From assembly GCA_949288715.1 (NCBI GenBank), contig CASELH010000052.1:1-39495 (forward strand): 39,495 bases of DNA. The letters run 5' to 3'. Below are positions 22,260 through 31,576 of this stretch, piece by piece. The translations under genes were made by a program, and so were the position numbers. The notes beneath the pieces are model-generated. The model saw only the letters and a list, made by a program, of their open reading frames with translations. It was not told where the DNA came from and did no database searches. Numbering within the stretch: position 1 is the stretch's first letter; each line of letters opens with the position of its first letter. The stretch comes from an uncultured Bacteroides sp. Its GTDB lineage: Bacteria; Bacteroidota; Bacteroidia; Bacteroidales; Bacteroidaceae.

Positions 22260-25200
22260 TCACTTATACTCCTGCCAGCTCTTTATCTGGATGTCCTCCA
22301 CCTTCATGCCACAGAAGGCTTCGATGAAGGCACTGGCCAGGCGGGCGTTCGTAATAAGCGGAATGTTGTGGTCGATGGCGCCACGGCGAATCTTGTAACC
22401 GTTGGTCAGCTCGCGCTTCGTGTGATTCTTGGGAATGTTGACGATGAGGTCGAACGCATGGTCGGCTATCATCTTCATCACGTTGTTCTCGGCATCGGGC
22501 TTCTCGTCCGGCCAATAAACCGGCACAGCGGACACGCCATGGGCGTTGAGGAAGGCCGATGTGCCTGCGGTGGCGTAAATCTTGTAGCCCTTGGCAAAGA
22601 GCATCCGGCTGGCATCCAGCAGGTCCACCTTCGACTTCATGGCACCCGAAGAGAGCATGATGCCCTTCTGCGGAATCTTGAAGCCCGTGGCCAGCATGGC
22701 GTTCAGCAAAGCTTCGTCGAAGTCATCACCCAGACAGCCCACTTCACCCGTGGACGACATGTCCACGCCCAGCACCGGGTCGGCCTTGTGCAGGCGCGAG
22801 AAGGAGAACTGGCTGGCCTTGACGCCAATCCAGTCGATGTCGTAAGCCGACTTGTCGGGTTTGGTGTAGGGAGCGTCCAGCATAATCTTCGTGGCCGTCT
22901 CGATGAAGTTGCGCTTCAGCACCTTGCTGACAAAGGGGAACGAGCGGCTGGCACGCAGGTTGCACTCTATGACTTTCACCTCGTTGTTGCGCGCCAGGAA
23001 CTGGATGTTGAACGGGCCGGAGATGTTCAGCTCCTTGGCTATCTGCCGGCTTATCTTCTTGATGCGGCGCGCTGTGGCGAAGTATATCTTCTGCGCGGGG
23101 AACACCAGCGTAGCGTCGCCCGAATGCACGCCGGCAAACTCGATGTGCTCGGAGATGGCGTACTCCACAATCTCACCGTTCTGCGCCACGGCATCAAACT
23201 CTATCTCCTTGGTATTCTGCAGGAATTGCGACACCACTACGGGGTATTCCTTGGACACCTCGGCGGCCATCTTGAGGAATTCTTCCAACTCCTCTTCGTC
23301 GTAGCACACGTTCATGGCAGCGCCCGAGAGCACGTAGCTGGGGCGCACCAGCACCGGATAGCCCACCTTGGCCACAAAGCCCTTCACGTCGTCCAGGCTG
23401 GTCAGCTCCTGCCAGGCGGGTTGGTCGATGCCCAGCAGGTCGAGCATGTGCGAGAACTTGTTGCGGTTCTCTGCCCGGTCGATGCTGACAGGCGACGTGC
23501 CCAGCACGGGCACCGACTGGCGGTAGAGCTTCATGGCCAAGTTGTTCGGAATCTGTCCGCCCACCGACACGATGACGCCGCGCGGCTGCTCCAGGTCGAT
23601 GACGTCGAGCACACGCTCGAAGGAGAGTTCGTCGAAGTACAGGCGGTCGCACATGTCATAGTCCGTGGACACAGTCTCCGGGTTATAGTTTATCATGATG
23701 GACTTGTAGCCCAGCTTGCGTGCCGTCTGGATGGCATTGACCGAGCACCAGTCGAACTCTACGCTCGAGCCGATGCGGTAAGCGCCCGAGCCCAGCACCA
23801 CTACCGACTTCTCGTGCTTGTAGTAGTTCACGTCGTAACCCTCGGCACCATACGTCATGTACAGGTAATTGGTCAGCTCGGGGTGCTCGCTGGCCACGGT
23901 ATTGATGCGCTTCACAGCCGGCAGAATGCCCAACTCCTTGCGGCGGGCGCGCACCTGCAGGTTCTCCTTCTCCATGTTCCCTTCGGGATGGAGCACGAAG
24001 CGGGCTATCTGGAAGTCGGAGAAGCCCAGCACCTTGGCCTGGCGTAGCACGTCGGCAGGAATGTCTTCCACCTTGGTGTATTCGGACAGCTTGTGCTTGT
24101 AGTCCACAATGTTCTTCAGCCTTTCCAGGAACCAGGGGTCAATCTTGGTCAGCTCGTAGATGCGGTCGATGGAGATGCCCTCTTCCAGCGCCTGGGCAAT
24201 GGCAAAGATGCGCAGGTCGGTGGGGTGAGCCAGTTCGTGCTCCACGTCGTCGAAGTGCAGGTTGTCGTTACCCACAAAGCCATGCATGCCCTGGCCTATC
24301 ATGCGCAGGCCCTTCTGGATGATTTCCTCGAACGAACGGCCGATGGACATGATTTCGCCCACCGACTTCATGGAGGAACCTATCTCGCGGCTCACGCCCA
24401 CAAACTTCGTCAAGTCCCAGCGGGGGATTTTGCAAATCAGGTAATCCAGCTGCGGAGCCACGTAGGCCGAGTTGGGCGTGCCCATCTCGCCAATCTGGTC
24501 GAGCGTATAGCCCAGCGCAATCTTGGCAGCCACGAAGGCCAAGGGGTAGCCCGTAGCCTTGCTGGCCAAAGCGGAAGAACGGCTCAGGCGGGCATTCACC
24601 TCGATGACACGGTAGTCGTTGGTCTCGGCATTGAAAGCGTATTGTATGTTGCACTCGCCCACGATGTTCAAGTGGCGCACGCACTGGCGGGACAGTGCCT
24701 GCAAGGTCTCCACCTGCTCCTGGCTCAGTGAGCACGTGGGTGCCACCACGATACTCTCGCCCGTGTGGATGCCCAGCGGGTCGAAGTTTTCCATAGAGGC
24801 CACGGTGAAACAGTGGTCGTTGGCGTCGCGGATGACCTCGAACTCTATTTCCTTCCAGCCCTTCAGCGACTCTTCCACCAGGATTTGGTTGGAGAAAGTG
24901 AACGCGCTTTCGGCCAGCTTCAAGAAGGTCTCTTCGTCGGGACAGATGCCGCTGCCCTGTCCGCCCAAGGCGTATGCCGAACGCACCATGACGGGGAACC
25001 CAATCTCGCGCGCAGCCTTCAGGGCATCGTCCATGCTCTCCACGGCATGGCTCTTGGGCGTCTTCATAGGTATTTCGTCCAACTTCTTCACAAACAGGTC
25101 GCGGTCTTCGGTGTTCATGATGGCCTCTACCGAGGTGCCCAGCACCTGCACGCCATACTTTTGAAGAACGCCCTTCTGGTAAAGCTCCGTACCGCAGTTC

Positions 25201-25484
25201 AAAGCCGTCTGCCCGCCAAAGGCCAGCAGGATGCCATCGGGACGCTCCTTCTCAATGATGCGCTCCACGAAATAAGGAGTGACCGGCAGGAAGTAAACCT
25301 TGTCGGCAATACCCTCCGACGTCTGGATAGTAGCAATGTTGGGGTTGACCAACACCGAACTGATGCCTTCTTCACGCAAAGCCTTCAACGCCTGCGAGCC
25401 CGAGTAGTCGAATTCGCCGGCCTGGCCGATTTTGAGTGCGCCCGAACCCAGGACAAGCACTTTCTTCAAATTCTTTTCCATCAT
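22260..25484 (-). CDS. carB: carbamoyl-phosphate synthase large subunit
   Basis: 1074 aa, full length. It makes carbamoyl phosphate for pyrimidines and arginine from bicarbonate, ATP and ammonia channelled from CarA. Two homologous ATP-grasp halves are visible: VLVLGSGALKIGQAGEFDYSG with MVRSAYALGGQGSG, and VVVLGSGAYRIGSSVEFDWCS with LVRPSYVLSGAAMNV. The C-terminal MGS-like domain (about 940-1074, IMLSSGAMKSKVDLLDASR, YATAGTSAFLNAHGV) is where UMP, IMP and ornithine act in homologues. The start is Met1 or Met2 (25484 or 25481). carA is not adjacent, so it must be elsewhere. The leader at 25485-25675 contains a leader ORF and a terminator, suggesting attenuation. Confidence 0.96.
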   Translation of the reverse strand: MMEKNLKKVLVLGSGALKIGQAGEFDYSGSQALKALREEGISSVLVNPNIATIQTSEGIADKVYFLPVTPYFVERIIEKERPDGILLAFGGQTALNCGTELYQKGVLQKYGVQVLGTSVEAIMNTEDRDLFVKKLDEIPMKTPKSHAVESMDDALKAAREIGFPVMVRSAYALGGQGSGICPDEETFLKLAESAFTFSNQILVEESLKGWKEIEFEVIRDANDHCFTVASMENFDPLGIHTGESIVVAPTCSLSQEQVETLQALSRQCVRHLNIVGECNIQYAFNAETNDYRVIEVNARLSRSSALASKATGYPLAFVAAKIALGYTLDQIGEMGTPNSAYVAPQLDYLICKIPRWDLTKFVGVSREIGSSMKSVGEIMSIGRSFEEIIQKGLRMIGQGMHGFVGNDNLHFDDVEHELAHPTDLRIFAIAQALEEGISIDRIYELTKIDPWFLERLKNIVDYKHKLSEYTKVEDIPADVLRQAKVLGFSDFQIARFVLHPEGNMEKENLQVRARRKELGILPAVKRINTVASEHPELTNYLYMTYGAEGYDVNYYKHEKSVVVLGSGAYRIGSSVEFDWCSVNAIQTARKLGYKSIMINYNPETVSTDYDMCDRLYFDELSFERVLDVIDLEQPRGVIVSVGGQIPNNLAMKLYRQSVPVLGTSPVSIDRAENRNKFSHMLDLLGIDQPAWQELTSLDDVKGFVAKVGYPVLVRPSYVLSGAAMNVCYDEEELEEFLKMAAEVSKEYPVVVSQFLQNTKEIEFDAVAQNGEIVEYAISEHIEFAGVHSGDATLVFPAQKIYFATARRIKKISRQIAKELNISGPFNIQFLARNNEVKVIECNLRASRSFPFVSKVLKRNFIETATKIMLDAPYTKPDKSAYDIDWIGVKASQFSFSRLHKADPVLGVDMSSTGEVGCLGDDFDEALLNAMLATGFKIPQKGIMLSSGAMKSKVDLLDASRMLFAKGYKIYATAGTSAFLNAHGVSAVPVYWPDEKPDAENNVMKMIADHAFDLIVNIPKNHTKRELTNGYKIRRGAIDHNIPLITNARLASAFIEAFCGMKVEDIQIKSWQEYK

Positions 25485-25531
25485 ATATGTCTAATCTATA
25501 TCACAAAAGTTTCAGCACGTTGCGCACGGAT

Positions 25532-25570
25532 AAAAAAAATGCGCTATCCCTCCCCCGAGGGTTAACGCAT
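25532..25570 (-). terminator. intrinsic terminator (probable attenuator) in the carB leader
   Basis: On the minus strand ATGCGTTAACCCTC (from 25570) pairs with GAGGGATAGCGCAT across a GGGG loop: 14 positions with one A-A mismatch and one G-U pair, followed by T8. It lies 47 bp before carB in the sense direction. The stop codon of the leader ORF (TAA, 25564-25562) is inside the 5' stem. Confidence 0.8.
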
Positions 25571-25663
25571 CTTATTATATGTTTTGAAAAAAGAGGATGT
25601 CCGCCCCGAATAATGCTCATCCGGATTGTCATATTTAGCCGTCACATTCCCCTTTAATCGCAT
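25562..25663 (-). CDS. putative carB leader peptide, 33 codons
   Basis: The ATG at 25663 lies about 10 nt after the predicted transcription start. The reading frame encodes MRLKGNVTAKYDNPDEH..., passes through TCCTCTTTTTTC (codons 23-26, a T6 run) and stops inside the terminator stem. This mirrors pyrL of the E. coli pyrBI operon, where UTP-dependent pausing in a U-rich tract lets the ribosome catch up and block the terminator. The composition shows no run of Arg codons. There is no sequence similarity to pyrL; the assignment rests on architecture only and needs comparison with relatives. Confidence 0.45.
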   Translation of the reverse strand: MRLKGNVTAKYDNPDEHYSGRTSSFFKTYNKMR

Positions 25664-25679
25664 ATCGCACAATTTTTCT

Positions 25680-25712
25680 GCAAAGGAAGCGTTTTTTGGT
25701 GAAAAGAGCAAA
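25680..25712 (-). promoter_or_regulatory. probable carB promoter
   Basis: TTTG (25712-25709), 20 bp, TTCCTTTGC (25688-25680) on the minus strand. The -7 box deviates from the consensus only at its second base (T for A). It gives a leader of about 190 nt containing the leader ORF and terminator. Confidence 0.6.
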
Positions 25713-25742
25713 TTATTCGGGAGCAAAATCACTACATACAGC

Positions 25743-26082
25743 AAATGTAAACATATTAAAAAACCCGCATTCTCTGTACCGGAATCCATAAATATTTACA
25801 TGAAAAATTCCGATTGCTCACTTTTCCTTACAAAAACCACTTCAAAAAGTACACATAACAACTTATAATTCAATACATTGCCGCAACAAGTCCACCCCAA
25901 CTACGTACCACCTCCGACTCTCCTCCTTACCAAGTCCTTACCAAGTTTGATCATCCTTCGGTGTATAGGATCGGAGGTGGACCGTAGGAAATACGGACAT
26001 GGTCGGGAGGAAATAGGGAGATGACGGACTTCGGAATGGGCATTTTTGTAAATATCTCTTTTTCCACATGAATCTTTTGGAG
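25743..26082 (+). repeat. dispersed ~340-bp non-coding element, copy 1
   Basis: It matches the reverse complement of 38734-39070 along its whole length, in the same order: AAATGTAAACATATT, CACTTTTCCTTACAAAAA, CTTATAATTCAATA, CTACGTACC..., a shared 23-bp block (25903-25925), ATACGGACATG, TGTAAATAT. The strongest part is a hairpin: CCACCTCCGA (25908-25917) with TCGGAGGTGG (25971-25980). Two exact 11-bp tandem copies of CCTTACCAAGT (25925-25946) lie in its loop. There is no credible ORF. It lies between the divergently read carB and trpS. Confidence 0.8.
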
Positions 26083-26109
26083 GGAAACGCTATCCCCAAG
26101 CACCAATGA

Positions 26110-27309
<1,200 letters not shown>

Positions 27310-27342
27310 GGCGGGAATTGGCACCGCCGAGAATGGAAAAGG

Positions 27343-27489
27343 GGGCGTATCAAAATGCAGTATGCCTATCATTTTGTCATTCTGAGCGTAAGCGAAGAAT
27401 CTCCTACTAACAGGAATAAAATAGGAGATCCTTCACTCCGTTCAGGATGACAGAGCAAAATGATGGTCAAAACTCATTTTGATACGCCC
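27343..27489. repeat. 150-bp palindromic element, copy B, between trpS and mutL
   Basis: GGGCGTATCAAAATG at the left and CATTTTGATACGCCC at the right are perfect inverted ends. Inside, TATCATTTTGTCATTCTGAGCG... pairs imperfectly with ...TTCAGGATGACAGAGCAAAATGAT. It resembles a MITE or long palindromic repeat and may terminate both convergent genes. Related copies: 11628-11703, 35471-35620, and a cut copy at 39347-39390. Confidence 0.85.
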
Positions 27490-27506
27490 TCTTCTTTTTA
27501 CCCCGC

Positions 27507-29381
27507 TCAGCGGGCAAAGAGCTTTTCGATGTCTTCCTCCTTGATGGTGGCCAGCACGACGTGGCCGTCGGGCGTATAGTTGGGCGAAGGGCAGGCAAAG
27601 AGGCTGTCTACCAGGTTGGCCATTTCCTCATTGCTCAGCACCTGGCCGTAGACAATGGCTGCGGCACGTGCCAGCGTGAGGGCCAGCATGGACTGCACTT
27701 CCTCCTTTACGTCGCCCCCCTTCTCCATGGCGGTGTGGAGCATGCTCTGCACCAGTTCCACGGGGTTCAAGCCCTCGATGCCGGCAGGCACGCCGTTGAT
27801 GGCATAGCTACCACCACCCAGCGGGGAGAGCTCGAAGCCTACGGCGGAGAGGTCGTTCTGGATGCTCTCGAGCACGGCGGCCTCGGAGGCGGGCAGTTGC
27901 AGCATTTCGGGGAACAGCACGCCTTGCGACATACCTTGCTTCTGGGCTATCTGCGCCATGTAACGATCGTAGAGCACGCGGACATGGGCACGGTGCTGGT
28001 CTATCACCATCAGGCCCGACTTCACAGAAGTCAGTATGAACCGCCCTTTAAACTGAAAGTGCTGGGCGCCTTGCTCGCGGCTGCTGCCCGGCAGCATGTG
28101 GCCGGTGGCCGGCGAAGTGCCCGTGGGCGGCAAGCTGTCGGCATCGGCAGCAGGCTCGTCGGGCGCCGGGGTGTTCATTTTGCTAGCCTTCGACACGCCG
28201 GAGTACAGCGACTCCCACTCGATGGGACGGCGTGTGTAGCCTTCGCTGCCCCCGCCATAGGCTGCCGACGAGGACTTGAACGGGTTGTAGTCGGCATTGT
28301 AGTGCAGCTGGGGGGCGTGCAGGGGGGCATCGGCATTGAAAGCGGGGATGTCGGGCATATCTTCGGTATCGAAGTCGATGGAGGGGATGGCGCTCGACTT
28401 GCCCAGCGTCTCCTTGACGGCTGCCGATAGTATCTGCCAGATGGCCTGCTCGTTCTCAAACTTAATTTCGGTTTTGGTGGGGTGGATGTTGACGTCGATG
28501 TTGGCGGGGTCTACGTCGAAGTAGATGAAGTAGGACACCTGCTCGCCCACGGGGATGAGGCGGTCGTAGGCCTCCATCACCGCCTTGTGGAAGTAGGGGT
28601 GGCGCATGTAGCGGCCGTTGACGAAGAAGTACTGGCGCAGGCCCTTTTTGCGGGAGGTCTCGGGCTTGGCAATGTAGCCGCTGATTTTCACCATGGAGGT
28701 CTCCACGTCCAGCGAGAGGAGCTGCTGGTTCATCTTCTTGCCGAAGACGGCCATGATGCGCTGGCGCAGGGGGGAGGCGGGCAGGTTGAACAGCTCGGTG
28801 TCGTTGCTGTAGAGGTAGAAGCTGATGTCGGGATGGACCAGCACAATGCGCTCGAACTCGGCCAGCACGTTGCTCAACTCCGTGGAGTTGGCCTTGAGGA
28901 ACTTGCGGCGTGCGGGGACATTGAAGAACAGGTTCTTGACGGAAAAGTTGCTGCCCTTGGGGCACGACACGACTTCCTGCCCCTCCACCCGCGAGCCGGC
29001 CAGCAGCAGGCGCGTGCCCAGCTCGTCGTCGGCCTGGCGGGTCTTCAGCTCCACCTCGGCCACGGCGGCTATGGAGGCCAGGGCCTCGCCGCGGAAGCCC
29101 ATGGTGCGGAGGGCAAAGAGGTCGGCAGCCGCCTGTATCTTGGACGTGGCATGCCGTTCGAAGGCCAGGCGGGCATCGGTTTCGGACATGCCCCGGCCGT
29201 CATCAATCACCTGGATGCAGGTCTTCCCGGCATCGGTCACCAGCACATGTATCTCCTTTGCGCCGGCATCCACGGCATTTTCCACCAGCTCCTTCACCAC
29301 GGAGGCGGGGCGTTGAATCACCTCCCCGGCGGCAATCTGGTTGGCCACCGAGTCGGGCAACAAATGAATGATATCGCTCAT
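27507..29381 (-). CDS. mutL: DNA mismatch repair protein MutL
   Basis: 624 aa. MutL links MutS mismatch recognition to strand excision. The GHKL ATPase N-terminus is complete: [58 protein letters not shown]. The start is the ATG at 29381 ([21 protein letters not shown]); the 27 extra residues from 29462 are encoded by the 22-bp repeat region and are rejected. The C-terminal domain is present, but the endonuclease motif normally read as DQHAxxExxxxE is [12 protein letters not shown] (from 461), and the usual CPHGRP is [10 protein letters not shown]. It is the last gene of a long minus-strand cluster. Confidence 0.95.
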   Translation of the reverse strand: MSDIIHLLPDSVANQIAAGEVIQRPASVVKELVENAVDAGAKEIHVLVTDAGKTCIQVIDDGRGMSETDARLAFERHATSKIQAAADLFALRTMGFRGEALASIAAVAEVELKTRQADDELGTRLLLAGSRVEGQEVVSCPKGSNFSVKNLFFNVPARRKFLKANSTELSNVLAEFERIVLVHPDISFYLYSNDTELFNLPASPLRQRIMAVFGKKMNQQLLSLDVETSMVKISGYIAKPETSRKKGLRQYFFVNGRYMRHPYFHKAVMEAYDRLIPVGEQVSYFIYFDVDPANIDVNIHPTKTEIKFENEQAIWQILSAAVKETLGKSSAIPSIDFDTEDMPDIPAFNADAPLHAPQLHYNADYNPFKSSSAAYGGGSEGYTRRPIEWESLYSGVSKASKMNTPAPDEPAADADSLPPTGTSPATGHMLPGSSREQGAQHFQFKGRFILTSVKSGLMVIDQHRAHVRVLYDRYMAQIAQKQGMSQGVLFPEMLQLPASEAAVLESIQNDLSAVGFELSPLGGGSYAINGVPAGIEGLNPVELVQSMLHTAMEKGGDVKEEVQSMLALTLARAAAIVYGQVLSNEEMANLVDSLFACPSPNYTPDGHVVLATIKEEDIEKLFAR

Positions 29382-29437
29382 ACTACGTTGAATCTTTTGT
29401 CTTGAAAATAAAGAATGGGAAGATAGTTTAGGAAAGT

Positions 29438-29547
29438 CACCTGGGTAGTCATAAAAATCCACCTGGGTAGCGCCGGACGCCCACCTGGGTAGGAATTGCT
29501 ACCCACCTGGGTAGTTCCGGCTACCCACCTGGATTTTTTGCCCGGCC
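29438..29547. repeat. five-unit 22-bp-period array, core CACCTGGGTAG
   Basis: Units start at 29438, 29460, 29482, 29504 and 29526, exactly 22 bp apart. The first 11 bases are CACCTGGGTAG in four units (the fifth keeps CACCTGG). The following 11 bases differ in every unit. It lies 57-166 bp upstream of the mutL start codon, in the gap after the small membrane protein gene. Confidence 0.9.
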
Positions 29548-29568
29548 TATCTGGGAACCGGAAGATGG

Positions 29569-29859
29569 TCAGATAAGCCCGTTGGAAAGGGCATGCCACA
29601 GCCATATCAGCAACACGATGGCCCCGATGAGGATGCCCAGTTTCACGGGTTTACGCCCGCTCTCGCGACGGCGGCGCACATGCTTGGTCTGGGCAAAGAT
29701 TTTGCCCCGGATGTCTTCGGGGGAGAACTCCTTCGGCGGCGCCATGCCCAGCTCGCGCTTGGCGTCTTCCTTCATTTTGTCAAGCTTCTCCTTGCGCTCG
29801 TCCACGTAGATGTAGCTGTGGTGGAAACCGCGCGGCTTTTGCATTCTAAACATTCCCAT
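29569..29859 (-). CDS. small membrane protein of unknown function
   Basis: 96 aa. The N-terminal 70 residues are basic and helical (GFHHSYIYVDERKEKLDKMKEDAKREL, then KHVRRRRESGRK), followed by one membrane helix (LGILIGAIVLLIWLWHAL) near the C-terminus. It begins 10 bp after the OstA-like gene, so the two are surely co-transcribed, and precedes mutL. Tail-anchored small proteins of this type are conserved beside OstA-like genes in Bacteroidales, as far as can be recalled. No function can be given. Confidence 0.75.
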   Translation of the reverse strand: MGMFRMQKPRGFHHSYIYVDERKEKLDKMKEDAKRELGMAPPKEFSPEDIRGKIFAQTKHVRRRRESGRKPVKLGILIGAIVLLIWLWHALSNGLI

Positions 29860-29869
29860 AGTCGTTCTG

Positions 29870-31540
29870 CTACTTTTTAGTTCGTTCTATATGCATATCC
29901 CTTGGCGAGGCGGCCGGCCGGCGGTCGGACTTCTGCAGCACCTGGTCGGCGCGCTTGCCCCGCCAGTTGAAGATGTCTTCCTTGTCCACCGGGCGGATGT
30001 AGTCGAACCACACAAAGGCTGGCAGGCGCATCTTGTCGGGCGGAATCTGGTCCATGGGGTACATGGTGCCTGTGGCTTTCCCTATAAATGAGCCCCGCTC
30101 CATGCGTCTGTCCTTAAGCAACATGCGCAGGAAGCTGCCCTCCGTGTAGTCCATGCCGATGAGCGAGCTGTCCCGCTCCTCCACCGGATAGTAGACGACG
30201 AGCACATTGCCGTTGACCTCGACGCGGCGCATCTCGCCCTCCTGGAAGTAGGCCATCATCTCCTTGCCGGACACCTGGTTGTAGTGCACGCTGTCCTTCT
30301 GCTCTATGGCCAGCGCCTGGCTGATGATGTGCGCCCAGTCGATGGTGCTGTCGTTCATGTACACCTTGATTTCCTCGCCCAGCAACTGCTGGGGGCCTTG
30401 CCACAGGATGGGGTCGGTGTACATGGTGAGGCACGAGTCCTTGGAGGTGTACACCATGGAGTCGCACACGGCCTGCACGTCCGTGCGGTAGGCACGCACC
30501 TTGTGGTAGGCACGCATCTCGCGGTAGACGGAGTCGGTGTTCAGGTTGAAAGTTATCAGCCGCAGGGTATCGGCGTGCATGAACAGGCTGTCGCCCTGCG
30601 AATAGTCCACGGCCACTGCGCGGCGGGTGGCGACGGCGTTTTCCGTCAGCTCGTTGTAAAAGCAGTAGTCGCCCGTCAGCATGTTGCGGTTGACGGTGTC
30701 ATTCATCTGCACATTGTCGAAGGCCTCGCCATATCCGGCCCGGCGGTCGTAGAAGAGGCTGTCGCCCGTCAGCTTTCTGCCTCCGTTGGTCAGCACGGAG
30801 CGGTTCAGCAGCTCAGCCTGGTCAGTATTGGTGTCATAGATGCCGCGCTCGGAATAAATGTGGTTCTCCTCGCTCACTATGTCCGACGGGCCCAGAATGG
30901 TGGCCACTTTGGTCAGCGTGCTGTACTTCAACGTGTCTGAGGTCAGCACAAACTGGGGATTCGTCAGCTCCACCTCGTGGTTGAACACGGCCAGCTTGGT
31001 AGCCGGACTGTATTCGCCCCACACGGAGGTGAGTACGTTGTCTTCATCGGTCAGCGTGCCGCCGGTGAAATAATAGCCCAGGTTGAATACCCGGTCGTAG
31101 TTCAGGCTGTCGGTAGTCAGTTCCGCCGTCCGGTTTATCAGCCGGACATGCTCGCGCAGCATGGCCAGCTGCGACATGCCGTCGTAGTACAGGTAGTCGC
31201 CATAGATAAACAGCGTGTCGCCCTGCTCCATGCGCACGTTTCCGAAAGCTTCCACCGAGTTTATTTTCTCATAAATCAGCGCACTGTCGCAATACATGTA
31301 CATGCTGTCGTGCCTCAGCTTAACGGAGCCGATAAGCACCTGCACATCGGGCAGCACCTGCTGGTCGGTCCACGCCCGTTCGGCAAAGAGCAGGTCGATG
31401 CGGGTCTTTTTCCTCTCGGGCTCCTCGTCAGCCGTCTTGTCCCGCGCACTAAGCAAACCTACGCCAAGCAGGCACAGGACACCCACCAATAGTGCCTTAT
31501 GCCTGCCTGCGAGGTGAAATCTTCTATTCCTTTCTTGCAT
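29870..31540 (-). CDS. OstA/LptA-like envelope protein
   Basis: 556 aa. A membrane or signal segment (KALLVGVLCLLGVGLLSA) follows a basic start. Most of the remainder consists of repeating beta strands with the pattern typical of OstA-like proteins: SVKLRHDSMYMYCDSALIYEKINSVEAFGNVRMEQGDTLFIYGDYLYYDG, later DSLFYDRRAGYGEAFDNVQM and DSLFMHADTLRLI. LptA/OstA family members bridge lipopolysaccharide from inner to outer membrane. It sits 36 bp after the surA-like gene and 10 bp before the small membrane protein. An LPS transport role is inferred from family and neighbours. Confidence 0.85.
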   Translation of the reverse strand: MQERNRRFHLAGRHKALLVGVLCLLGVGLLSARDKTADEEPERKKTRIDLLFAERAWTDQQVLPDVQVLIGSVKLRHDSMYMYCDSALIYEKINSVEAFGNVRMEQGDTLFIYGDYLYYDGMSQLAMLREHVRLINRTAELTTDSLNYDRVFNLGYYFTGGTLTDEDNVLTSVWGEYSPATKLAVFNHEVELTNPQFVLTSDTLKYSTLTKVATILGPSDIVSEENHIYSERGIYDTNTDQAELLNRSVLTNGGRKLTGDSLFYDRRAGYGEAFDNVQMNDTVNRNMLTGDYCFYNELTENAVATRRAVAVDYSQGDSLFMHADTLRLITFNLNTDSVYREMRAYHKVRAYRTDVQAVCDSMVYTSKDSCLTMYTDPILWQGPQQLLGEEIKVYMNDSTIDWAHIISQALAIEQKDSVHYNQVSGKEMMAYFQEGEMRRVEVNGNVLVVYYPVEERDSSLIGMDYTEGSFLRMLLKDRRMERGSFIGKATGTMYPMDQIPPDKMRLPAFVWFDYIRPVDKEDIFNWRGKRADQVLQKSDRRPAASPRDMHIERTKK

Positions 31541-31576
31541 ACAATATCAGGTAAAGCTTTGCGGAGCGCAAGATGC

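Noticed and set aside
25562-25789. 75-codon ORF upstream of carB as a full gene
   Set aside because: The upstream part overlaps the promoter and has no start context; only the last 33 codons fit a transcript and are reported as a leader peptide.
29382-29462. Longer mutL start at 29462
   Set aside because: It would encode the first unit of the 22-bp array; MutL starts at [10 protein letters not shown].
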